In this document: positions 16,780 through 27,793 of the stretch, in pieces
How the letters are laid out: every line of letters begins with the position of its first letter
Numbering within the stretch: the stretch's first letter is position 1
Origin: Ktedonobacteraceae bacterium
GTDB lineage: Bacteria > Chloroflexota > Ktedonobacteria > Ktedonobacterales > Ktedonobacteraceae
Direction: 5' to 3'
NCBI GenBank assembly: GCA_019243675.1
Contig: JAFATZ010000239.1
Span: forward strand, 1 to 44,537
DNA length: 44,537 nucleotides
The notes under the pieces: model-generated
Databases searched by the model: none
What the model was told of the DNA's origin: nothing
The model's input: only the letters and a program-made list of their open reading frames with translations
Program-made: the position numbers and the translations under genes

Positions 16780-16850
16780 AAAACAAAAGAGCCTACTAAA
16801 ACGTAATAGTATGTAACAAAGCGTTTTAGTAGGTTCTTTTGTTTTTTTAC
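16780..16850 (+). terminator. Rho-independent terminator after rpsU
   Basis: Arms AAAACAAAAGAGCCTACTAA.. (16780-16803) and ..TTAGTAGGTTCTTTTGTTTT (16822-16845) pair with one wobble, and the stem runs into a T-rich end. Clear end of the zinc-ribbon/rpsU operon. Confidence 0.88.
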
Positions 16851-16936
16851 ATAACCAAAGCATATGTTATGATAGGCGTGGCACGTATGGACCACTTTAC
16901 TGCTACCACTGATGAAAGATTTAGAAAAGGACAGAT

Positions 16937-17929
16937 ATGAGTAACAAATATGCAGGCATAGGGCGCTGGCATGCAGGTCTCATGGCGATGATTGTCGCAC
17001 TTGGCCTATTACTTAGCGCAACTGCGAGTGCCTTTGCCTCCTCGGTATACATATCCGACGCTGCTGGAGTACTTAATACATCGCGGGTGCAGAGCGAGGC
17101 ATCAACACTGGGTTATCCGCTGAGCATCTATACGCTGAACAACTTTAACGGCACAACATCTGACTTCGATCAGCGTACGCGTAGCCATATCACACAACCA
17201 AACATGCTAGTTATAGCAATTGACACGGTGCATAAGCATGTGACGATTGACGGCGGCTCTCAAGTGCCCTTATCGAACAGTCAGTATAGTGATGCCATCA
17301 ACGCCTTTCGCAGCAACTACAACGGTGGTGACTATACCGGGGCGACGATAGCCGCTATTGGCTCCCTAAGTACATCTCTTCGGGCTGCTCCAGCAGGATC
17401 AGGCTCGAATGGTGGGAACGTGCCTGCCCCTGCTTCGGGTGGTGGCGCATGGCTTGGCACATTCCTACTTATTGGTTTATTGGTCATCGTTGGTCTGGCT
17501 GTGTTCGCCTTTATTCGTAGGCGGCGTGGTCTGTTTAATCAGCCGTATAATCCACCTTATAACGAGCCTTACAACCAGTACAATCAACCTCCCTACAATC
17601 AGCCCTACAACCAGTATAACCAGCCTCCCTACAATCAGGGCTATCCACCTAATTATGGCCCGGGAGCTAGGCCGGGTGTAAATCCTTGGGTCGCTGGTGG
17701 TTTAGGCGCTGCTGCTGGTGGGCTGCTTGGTTATGAGCTGGGCCGACAACAAGGCGAGGAGGAGGGGGAGCGCCAGGATATGGGCAACAATGGAGGCAAC
17801 TTCGACAATAGTGGCTCTGGTGGTGACTTCGGCGGTGGTGCGAGTGGCGACTTTGGCGGCGGTGGTGGAGGCGATTTCGGTGGAGGTGGTGGAGGCGATT
17901 TTGGCGGCGGTAGCAGCGGCAGCTTTTAA
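16937..17929 (+). CDS. Secreted/membrane TPM-domain protein with YNQ and Gly-rich tail
   Basis: A signal peptide (about residues 1-35, GLMAMIVALGLLLSATASAFA) leads to a TPM-type domain (VYISDAAGVLN, then MLVIAIDTVHKHVTIDGG). A membrane helix near 175-195 is followed by basic RRRRG, so the C-terminus should be cytoplasmic. The tail contains YNQPPYNQ-type repeats (about 200-238), a glycine-zipper GGLGAAAGGLLGYELG and ends in GGDFGGG repeats. TPM proteins have been linked to photosystem repair in plants and to envelope functions in bacteria; the role here is unknown. AAAAGGACAG is the ribosome-binding site. It converges with the ATP synthase operon at a long palindrome. Confidence 0.85.
   Translation: MSNKYAGIGRWHAGLMAMIVALGLLLSATASAFASSVYISDAAGVLNTSRVQSEASTLGYPLSIYTLNNFNGTTSDFDQRTRSHITQPNMLVIAIDTVHKHVTIDGGSQVPLSNSQYSDAINAFRSNYNGGDYTGATIAAIGSLSTSLRAAPAGSGSNGGNVPAPASGGGAWLGTFLLIGLLVIVGLAVFAFIRRRRGLFNQPYNPPYNEPYNQYNQPPYNQPYNQYNQPPYNQGYPPNYGPGARPGVNPWVAGGLGAAAGGLLGYELGRQQGEEEGERQDMGNNGGNFDNSGSGGDFGGGASGDFGGGGGGDFGGGGGGDFGGGSSGSF
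17570..17641 (+). repeat. 36-bp tandem duplication encoding YNQYNQPPYNQP
   Basis: Two adjacent 36-base units (17570-17605 and 17606-17641) differ at a few mostly silent positions. They encode the Tyr/Asn/Gln/Pro repeat of the TPM protein and imply expansion by slippage or unequal exchange. Confidence 0.8.
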
Positions 17930-17933
17930 GTTC

Positions 17934-17989
17934 AAGAAGCAAGAAAAAATGTTCCCGATCATGATCGGGAACATTTTTTCTTGCTTCTT
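17934..17989. terminator. Bidirectional terminator: 56-bp perfect palindrome
   Basis: Each arm is 28 bases and pairs exactly, centred on GATCATGATC, with A and T runs in the arms (GAAAAAATG / CATTTTTTC). It sits five bases after the TPM gene stop and four bases after the atpC stop, so it ends transcription from both sides. Confidence 0.92.
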
Positions 17990-17993
17990 AAAG

Positions 17994-18458
17994 CTACTGC
18001 TGCTCGGAACTGGGCATGCTAATGCGACGGCGACCACTGCGACGGGCGATATCGGCGACCTTGAGACGGCTCATCTCACGCGCTAGTGCCGCCTCGATTT
18101 CGGCGCGATCTTCGTCCGATGCAGCCTGGGCTAGAGCTTCCTGGGCACGACGACGAGCTTCCTCGGCGCGTGCCTCGTCGATCTCATCGGCGTGCTCGGC
18201 AGTATCCGCTAGCACGATGACACTGTTCTCGGACACCTCAAGGAAACCGCCAGAGACGAAGATTGGCTCTTCTCCTTCTCCCAGTTTAATCGTAAGTACG
18301 CCGGAACCAAGCAGTGCCAGCAGGGCAGCGTGATGCGGTAGAATACCGAGTCGCCCCTCAGCACCTGGTGCGCTGACAAGATTAGCCTCGCCACTGTACA
18401 GTTCACGCTCGGCGGTTACTACCCTGACATGCAAGGTGTTGTTGCGTGTTACCGCCAT
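17994..18458 (-). CDS. atpC: F1Fo ATP synthase epsilon subunit
   Basis: Epsilon is the rotary central-stalk subunit that regulates F1. The N-terminal beta-sandwich contains LHVRVVTAERELYSGEANLV, APGAEGRLGILPHHAALLAL and FVSGGFLEVSENSVIVLAD. The C-terminal helical hairpin is Ala/Glu/Arg-rich (DEARAEEARRRAQEALAQ). At 154 residues it is slightly longer than typical because of a basic tail (RRSGRRRISMPSSEQQ). It is the last gene of the operon, three bases after atpD, and ends at the 56-bp palindrome. Confidence 0.96.
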   Translation of the reverse strand: MAVTRNNTLHVRVVTAERELYSGEANLVSAPGAEGRLGILPHHAALLALLGSGVLTIKLGEGEEPIFVSGGFLEVSENSVIVLADTAEHADEIDEARAEEARRRAQEALAQAASDEDRAEIEAALAREMSRLKVADIARRSGRRRISMPSSEQQ

Positions 18459-18461
18459 TGC

Positions 18462-20838
<2,377 letters not shown>

Positions 20839-20849
20839 TGCTTTGCCTC

Positions 20850-22457
20850 CTAGGGCGCTTGAGTAGCTTTTTGTGTTGTAGTAGCTTTAAGCGCATTCTC
20901 AGCCTTGGCCTGTTTGCTCTCTTCTTTACGCGGCGCGGCTGTCCTCTTGAACTCGTCAATTGCTGCACCTAATTTGTCCAGCAGCTCCTGAGACATCTTA
21001 TTCCTTTGCTTGACCGACTTCTCGACGATCTCCTGGCCGAGCTCAGGATGGTTGGCATCCATATAGCGATAGAAGGCCGCCTCCCACGCGGAAACCATGT
21101 CTACTGGCACATCATCCAGATAGCCCTTTGTACCAGCGAAGATGCTCATCACTTGCTTCTCTACCGGGACAGGTTGGTACTGGGGCTGCTTCAGCAACTC
21201 AGTGAGACGTTGACCACGGTCAATGCGGCTCTTGGTTGCTTTATCAAGGTCGGATGCAAACTGCGTGAATGCGGCGAGTGCGCGGAACTGCGCGAGGTCA
21301 AGGCGCAACGTACCAGCTACCTGTTTCATGGCAGGCGTCTGGGCAGTACTTCCTACACGCGAGACCGAGTTACCGACGTTGATGGCTGGGCGGATACCAG
21401 CGTTGAACAGATCGCTCTCAAGGAAGATCTGGCCGTCAGTGATCGAGATCACGTTGGTCGGAATATAGGCCGAGATGTCGTTTGCCTTGGTTTCAATAAT
21501 TGGTAGCGCGGTTAGTGAGCCCCCGCCATAATCTGCGTTCAAACGTGCCGCACGCTCTAGTAGGCGCGAGTGCAGGTAGAACACGTCGCCAGGGAAGGCT
21601 TCGCGCCCAGGCGGACGACGAATAATCAGGGATATATTGCGATAGGCTTCTGCATGCTTCGTCAGGTCGTCGTAGATGACAAGCGCATCGCGTCCAGTCT
21701 CCATGAACTCTTCACCAATGGCACAGCCAGCATAAGGGGCAAGATATTTCAACGGTGCTGGCTCGGAGGCGTCCGCAACAACCATCACTGTGTAATCCAT
21801 TGCTCCCGCACGCTCCAGGATTTCGCGTGTACGCGCAACCGAGGAGTTCTTCTGACCAATGGCGACGTAGATACAGATCAGGTTCTTGCCCTTCTGGTTG
21901 ATGATCGTATCAATAGCGATAGCCGTCTTGCCCGTCTGGCGGTCACCGATGATAAGCTCGCGCTGCCCACGCCCGATGGGAATGATACTGTCGATAGACT
22001 TGATGCCAGTTTGTACCGGAGTGTTCACCGATTGGCGCGTAATAACGCCAGGGGCAATACGCTCAACCGGGCGCGTTTTGTCGGTCTCAATGGTGCCGCG
22101 ATCATCAAGTGGCTGACCGATGGGGTTCACTACGCGACCAAGCAGTGCGTCGCCAACGGGTACCTCAACGATACGACCAGTGGTGCGCACTTCATCGTCT
22201 TCACGTACGTGCGTGTAGTCGCCCATGATAGGGCAACTTACAGTTTCCTCTTCAAGGTTAAAGGCTAATCCATACAGATTTGTACGGGGAAAGTGTACCA
22301 GTTCAAGATATTTCACATCCTGCAGGCCATAGACGCGAGCAATACCATCCTGTACCGCAATGACGGTACCGACACTTGCTGTCGAGGTATCGCGTGCATC
22401 AAAGCCAGCGATGTTTCTCTCAATGATGGCACTGATTTCATCAGCCCAGGAAGCCAT
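20850..22457 (-). CDS. atpA: F1Fo ATP synthase alpha subunit
   Basis: Non-catalytic nucleotide-binding F1 subunit. It has a Walker [16 protein letters not shown] near 170, the [16 protein letters not shown] beta-barrel segment, [19 protein letters not shown] and the [15 protein letters not shown] arginine-finger region. At 535 residues it is longer than usual because of an extended Lys/Ala-rich C-terminus ([20 protein letters not shown]). The start [20 protein letters not shown] matches the family. It lies 49 bases after atpH. Confidence 0.97.
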   Translation of the reverse strand: MASWADEISAIIERNIAGFDARDTSTASVGTVIAVQDGIARVYGLQDVKYLELVHFPRTNLYGLAFNLEEETVSCPIMGDYTHVREDDEVRTTGRIVEVPVGDALLGRVVNPIGQPLDDRGTIETDKTRPVERIAPGVITRQSVNTPVQTGIKSIDSIIPIGRGQRELIIGDRQTGKTAIAIDTIINQKGKNLICIYVAIGQKNSSVARTREILERAGAMDYTVMVVADASEPAPLKYLAPYAGCAIGEEFMETGRDALVIYDDLTKHAEAYRNISLIIRRPPGREAFPGDVFYLHSRLLERAARLNADYGGGSLTALPIIETKANDISAYIPTNVISITDGQIFLESDLFNAGIRPAINVGNSVSRVGSTAQTPAMKQVAGTLRLDLAQFRALAAFTQFASDLDKATKSRIDRGQRLTELLKQPQYQPVPVEKQVMSIFAGTKGYLDDVPVDMVSAWEAAFYRYMDANHPELGQEIVEKSVKQRNKMSQELLDKLGAAIDEFKRTAAPRKEESKQAKAENALKATTTQKATQAP

Positions 22458-22506
22458 CTTCTTCTCCTAATTTTCTAGAGCAAAACGTGTCTAGTAAAGA
22501 AATAGT

Positions 22507-23166
22507 TTATGAGCGATACGCGGACGGTTTAGCATCTGAGACAGTTTTGTAATCATCATTTGGTCTAGTACCGTGACGGTCGAGGCCCATATCCTTCATA
22601 TCTTCCGGTAGATCTGCTTGCACGTTTGAGCCGCTAGTCAGCAGCCGCTGTTGCAAGGCAGTCAAGCGGTAGCGTACACTGCCATCGATAACACTATCGC
22701 CAACACGAGCTATTACACCACCGAGGATGCTCGGATTGACGTGTGTATTCATGATGATGCCTTTCCCCGTCTGATCTTCTAATGCCTGTTTCACCAGAGC
22801 AAGCTGCGCGTTATCCATCTGCGTAGCCGTCGTTACCTCAGCAACTGCCTGGTTTCTGTAATCGAGCATGAGCTGTGCAAATTCATCAGCGATAGCTGGC
22901 ATGAGGTCAACTAGTTCACGCTGCACGATCAGCAGAGCAAGATTGAGCGATGTGGGCAGCACCTTAGACGTCAATGCCTGACGTATAGCCGTCTCTTTAC
23001 GTTTTGCCGGAATCTTGGGTTCGCGCAGAAGGTAAGCCAACTTGTGGTGTTTAAAGAGCTTACCCATCTCTCGCATATCTTCTTCGGTGCGATCAAGTGT
23101 GTTTTGTTTGCGAGCGAGATCAAAGATGGCAGCAGCGTAACGGCGTGCAATCGCTCCCTTAAGCAT
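22507..23166 (-). CDS. atpH: F1Fo ATP synthase delta subunit
   Basis: Delta joins F1 to the peripheral stalk. The product begins MLKGAIARRYAAAIFDLA, contains LLREPKIPAKRKETAIRQAL and the C-terminal PSILGGVIARVGDSVIDGSV segment. At 219 residues it carries about 35 extra polar residues after the normal end (LPEDMKDMGLDRHG and on), without recognised function. Its ATG overlaps the stop of atpF by one base (TAATG), so the stalk subunits are translationally coupled. Confidence 0.94.
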   Translation of the reverse strand: MLKGAIARRYAAAIFDLARKQNTLDRTEEDMREMGKLFKHHKLAYLLREPKIPAKRKETAIRQALTSKVLPTSLNLALLIVQRELVDLMPAIADEFAQLMLDYRNQAVAEVTTATQMDNAQLALVKQALEDQTGKGIIMNTHVNPSILGGVIARVGDSVIDGSVRYRLTALQQRLLTSGSNVQADLPEDMKDMGLDRHGTRPNDDYKTVSDAKPSAYRS

Positions 23167-23714
23167 TATTGCCTCCCTGCCTGGCCACTGCTGCTCACAA
23201 ACTCTTCTACCAGACGACGGTTATCTTTACTATCCACCGAACGGCTGATGACTTTGCTGGCCGCGTCAATAGACAAATTTACCACCAAGCGACTCAGATC
23301 GTTGCGCGCACGATTGGCCTCTTGCTGAATGCGTGCAACCTGCTGCTGCGTAAGTTGTTCTGCCCTAGCATGAGCATCTTCTAGAATGCGATTCGCTTCC
23401 TGCTGTGCATTCTTCGCGGCTTGTTCAATCGTCTCCTGTGCCTGTCTGCGTGCATCAGCAAGAAGTTGCTCTGCTCGCGCTGATGCTTCAGTAAGATCAC
23501 GCTTGGCCTTCTCTGCATTCTCAACACCCTCTCGGATCACCGCTTGGCGTTGTTCGAGTATCTTGATAATGGCAGGAAATCCATATCTCCACAGCAGAAA
23601 AAAGACGATGCCAAAGCTAATGAGCTGCGAGAGAAAGGCAACTGTGTTGATGCCGAGTCCCTCAGATATTCCACTAGACGCATCAGCAAGAAGAGGCGTA
23701 AGTATTGCTACCAT
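23166..23714 (-). CDS. atpF: F1Fo ATP synthase b subunit
   Basis: Peripheral stalk subunit of 182 residues: one N-terminal membrane helix (about 24-44, FLSQLISFGIVFFLLWRYGF) and a long Ala/Glu/Arg coiled coil (ENAEKAKRDLTEASARAEQ). The C-terminal part should contact delta (LSIDAASKVISRSVD). An AAGGAGG site precedes the ATG. It lies between atpE and atpH as in the standard operon order. There is only one b-type gene, so the stalk is presumably a homodimer. Confidence 0.96.
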   Translation of the reverse strand: MVAILTPLLADASSGISEGLGINTVAFLSQLISFGIVFFLLWRYGFPAIIKILEQRQAVIREGVENAEKAKRDLTEASARAEQLLADARRQAQETIEQAAKNAQQEANRILEDAHARAEQLTQQQVARIQQEANRARNDLSRLVVNLSIDAASKVISRSVDSKDNRRLVEEFVSSSGQAGRQ

Positions 23715-23852
23715 CGTAGCCTCCTTTCATCAGAAATAGTACCACATCTCTGTGTAGCAGAAAGACACAGTGTACCGATTCCCTTTACTACGATACACAA
23801 CAGCAAAAGGTAGACAACGTACTGTGTTTTCATACTCTATAAAGACAGAGTA

Positions 23853-25074
<1,222 letters not shown>

Positions 25075-25153
25075 TCGGCATCCTCCTTGTTCGCCGGGCT
25101 CTGCTGGACCTTAGTTCGTAGTAGATGGCTTCCGTCTATCTTGCCTATAGCAT

Positions 25154-25375
25154 CTATAGTAATCGTGTGTGTGTTAATAAACGGTATACTCCATATATTC
25201 CCGAGATCAGGCCAAGCAACAGCCCGAGTAGTACCAATAAATGTGCGGTATGTGCTACACCATCAAGGTAGTTTCCAAGGATGGTGAATAGAGCAATAGG
25301 TACTGCTATAATGAAGCCTAGTTGTCCCATTAAGGCCAGTGATCCCCAAACAGAGGGTGGTGGCTTTTGTTGCAT
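25154..25375 (-). CDS. AtpZ/AtpI-like ATP synthase assembly protein
   Basis: A 73-residue membrane protein with two helices (SLALMGQLGFIIAVPIALFT and LLVLLGLLLGLISGIYGVYR) separated by a short loop with GNYLDG. Size, topology and position at the head of the atp operon fit the AtpZ/AtpI family, which assists c-ring assembly and may transport Mg2+ or Ca2+. A good promoter lies just upstream. The ribosome-binding site is weak. Confidence 0.8.
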   Translation of the reverse strand: MQQKPPPSVWGSLALMGQLGFIIAVPIALFTILGNYLDGVAHTAHLLVLLGLLLGLISGIYGVYRLLTHTRLL

Positions 25376-25420
25376 CAGGGTAGCCCCATCTGTCTTCTCT
25401 TCTTCTCAAGTACCGACCAG

Positions 25421-25450
25421 ATTATAGCACACAAACTCCTTTTTTTGCAA
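25421..25450 (-). promoter_or_regulatory. Promoter of the ATP synthase operon
   Basis: On the minus strand TTGCAA (25450-25445) and a consensus TATAAT (25426-25421) are 18 bases apart, about 45 bases before the AtpZ/I-like start. Confidence 0.65.
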
Positions 25451-25495
25451 TAGCAGACACATGAATCTGAACAATTTAAAAGCGGTAAAGCAATG

Positions 25496-25545
25496 TTTTT
25501 GTAGCGGTGCGTGTAGGCGTTGCGCTCACACGCACCACTACAAAA
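25496..25545. repeat. Hairpin after the epimerase gene (terminator or interspersed palindrome)
   Basis: Arms TTTTGTAG(C)GGTGCGTGT and ACACGCACC(A)CTACAAAA flank a 13-base loop. With T-rich ends on both strands it can end transcription of the minus-strand epimerase gene, whose stop abuts it. The GTAG.. / ..CTAC ends recall the REP-like family, so it may be a related element. Confidence 0.65.
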
Positions 25546-26529
25546 TTACAGATACCCATGTTTCTGGTACCACAGAGCAGTCTGCTTCATTCCCTCTTCG
25601 AGACCCATCTGTGGGGCATAACCAAGTTCCTGCTGCGCACGCTGAATTGAGTAGACACGGCTGTTGGTCAGAAATGTGACACGGCTACGTGTAAGTGGCG
25701 CACGCTCGCCCTGCAAACCAGGTGTTAGCGCGAAGATATCCGAGGCGAGATTGGCGAGCCAGAGGGGAATATTGCCCGCTGGAAGTTCTCTCTCCATAGA
25801 GTGAGCAATAGCTGTAGCAAGCTCGCGAATAGTAACAGGGGCTTGTCCGGCAATATTGTAGCTGCGACCGATGGCCTGTGGGCATTGCGCGCAAAGTAGA
25901 AACGCCGCTGTCATATCATCAATATAGACAGGATGTAGCAGGGCCTTTCCACCGTCGATCACGCGGAAAAGCCCCTTCTTAATTGAGGCGAAGAAGCCCA
26001 ACAAGTGCAAATCCCCAGGTCCATAGACCAGTCCTGGACGCACTACACTCATGGGTAAACCTTGCTCTTTGTAGGCTTTGAGGGCCAGTAGCTCCCCCTC
26101 TAATTTCGTTGTCTCATAAGGATTAGTGGGCGCAAACGGCGCTTCTTCAGCGGCTGCTGTCTTGCCTGTGACACCATGTACACCCGTAGTACTGCAATGG
26201 ACGATGCGTTGCAACTGCTGCTGTCCTCGGCACGCTTCCAGCAGAATACGTGTACCCTCGACGTGCGTGTGTTGATAGAGGGCTGCCGGAACACTGGGAT
26301 GGTAGAGACGACCTACGAGATGGTAGATGATGCTCGCACCGTCTACGGCCCGTCTCACCTGCTGTACGTCGGTAATTTCGCCTTGGACGACATATACAGC
26401 ATCGCCGAATTGCTGACGCGCTTTCTCTCCATCGCGCACCAGCACACGCACACTTTGTTGCTGTGTGATCAATGCTGTGACGAGGGCCGAACCCAGAAAG
26501 CCTGTTGCACCCGTTACTAGTATCGTCAT
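25546..26529 (-). CDS. NAD-dependent epimerase/dehydratase (extended SDR)
   Basis: An atypical or extended short-chain dehydrogenase of 327 residues. It has an N-terminal dinucleotide-binding motif GATGFLGSAL, the IIYHLVGRLYHP segment, catalytic NPYETTKLEGE (YxxxK) near residues 143-147 and PGLVYGPGD. Substrate is probably a nucleotide sugar or a lipid-linked group, but cannot be specified; members near glycosyltransferases often act on sugars or sterols. The ATG overlaps the stop of the DUF362 gene (ATGA), showing coupling. Confidence 0.9.
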   Translation of the reverse strand: MTILVTGATGFLGSALVTALITQQQSVRVLVRDGEKARQQFGDAVYVVQGEITDVQQVRRAVDGASIIYHLVGRLYHPSVPAALYQHTHVEGTRILLEACRGQQQLQRIVHCSTTGVHGVTGKTAAAEEAPFAPTNPYETTKLEGELLALKAYKEQGLPMSVVRPGLVYGPGDLHLLGFFASIKKGLFRVIDGGKALLHPVYIDDMTAAFLLCAQCPQAIGRSYNIAGQAPVTIRELATAIAHSMERELPAGNIPLWLANLASDIFALTPGLQGERAPLTRSRVTFLTNSRVYSIQRAQQELGYAPQMGLEEGMKQTALWYQKHGYL

Positions 26530-27689
26530 TGGCGTGCTCCCGAATAGCCCTTGACGCTAATGGCGTTTTCAGGACAGGCTTCGTAACAGAGAAGGCAACG
26601 CTGACAGGTCTTGTAGTTCACTTTCAACGTCTTGAGGTCGATCACATCAGGTAATGGACAGGCTTCGACACAGGTACCACAGTGCGTACATTTGTCCTCG
26701 TGAATCTTGGGGCGCGTACCTACAAGACCTGTACCGTATAGAGTAGTGCAGAGGTGCTTACCGCGTTCGGCAATCCAGGTATAGGGATAATCTAGGGGAT
26801 ACATCATCCAGAAGACAAATTTATAGAGTCCCTTTTGTACAGGCAGTCGAAATTTCTTAATAATGCCAACATCTTCGCCCACACGCTGCCATGAAGGCAT
26901 GCCCAACTGCTGCAGAGCGAGCTTGAGATGTGGAATGTGACGCGGGTTGACGCCCACAACATCGCAGCAGGCTAGGTCAACGGCGAGGCTATCGTGACCA
27001 GCAATGAGCACCTGGAGATTAGCCTTGTCGCCGTAGAGTGGCCCTTCTCCATCCTGGCCAACGCTGCCATCGACAATATTCAAGTCAGGCTTGATAGCTA
27101 GGTTCATATCTACAATGCTCTGATCAATACCGAAGGTGTGCATGGAACGGCGATCAGGACGGGGTAAGATACCCATCGGATTTTTCATACTCAGCGTCAT
27201 AGTAGAGACGACGTGCGTCTTGAGTACAGGCAGATTAATCAAGCGGGCCTCTTGTAGAATACGCAGGATATGGAATTTACGCAGTTTCTTCGCACCTGCA
27301 GGCTGCACTTCCATCCAATCCCCTGTGCCACCCTCTGGGTCTACACGCAGAATATGAATATCATTTTCTGCACAGAACTTTTCTACACCGAGAATAGTGT
27401 ATGTAGCCTCGCGATCAAACTCGGTGCCAGGAGTCTCGCACAGAACGGGTTGCGCACCACAGGAGCGCACCTCTTCCGCTACCGCCTTGAGCAAAGCGAA
27501 GCTCGTAGTTGAACCGGATGCAGCATTACGCCCCGCCACGAAATTAGGTTTCAGAATAGCCATTTTGGCACCTCTGATAACGGCTTCCATGCCCCCTACC
27601 TGCTCAATAACGCGATGTGTGGCTTGCTCAATGCCATCAAAGGTGCGTGTGACTGCAACGGTATTGGTATCTGGTCGTGTCGCTAACAT
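26526..27689 (-). CDS. DUF362 protein with two 4Fe-4S ferredoxin clusters
   Basis: The N-terminal ~290 residues form a DUF362 domain (AILKPNFVAGRNAASGSTTS, and THVVSTMTLSMKNPMGILPR). The C-terminal 80 residues carry two complete 4Fe-4S motifs, CTHCGTCVEACP and CQRCLLCYEACP. Such proteins are believed to act in electron transfer, but the reaction is unknown. The segment FVFWMMYPLDYPYTWI is hydrophobic and may touch the membrane. It is coupled to the SDR epimerase by a four-base overlap, suggesting a joint redox step. GGAAAGG precedes the ATG. Confidence 0.9.
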   Translation of the reverse strand: MLATRPDTNTVAVTRTFDGIEQATHRVIEQVGGMEAVIRGAKMAILKPNFVAGRNAASGSTTSFALLKAVAEEVRSCGAQPVLCETPGTEFDREATYTILGVEKFCAENDIHILRVDPEGGTGDWMEVQPAGAKKLRKFHILRILQEARLINLPVLKTHVVSTMTLSMKNPMGILPRPDRRSMHTFGIDQSIVDMNLAIKPDLNIVDGSVGQDGEGPLYGDKANLQVLIAGHDSLAVDLACCDVVGVNPRHIPHLKLALQQLGMPSWQRVGEDVGIIKKFRLPVQKGLYKFVFWMMYPLDYPYTWIAERGKHLCTTLYGTGLVGTRPKIHEDKCTHCGTCVEACPLPDVIDLKTLKVNYKTCQRCLLCYEACPENAISVKGYSGARQ

Positions 27690-27706
27690 AAAACCTTTCC
27701 TTTATG

Positions 27707-27724
27707 CATGCATATGTGCATGCG
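27707..27724. promoter_or_regulatory. Palindrome upstream of the DUF362 gene
   Basis: GCATGCA-TATG-TGCATGC is an 18-base inverted repeat about 20-35 bases before the start codon, possibly an operator. No protein can be named. Confidence 0.35.
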
Positions 27725-27793
27725 AAGATATATTCATGGCATAATAGCAATTCCCTACGATCATCTTGTCCATCTAGTGATTGCATGGCACGG

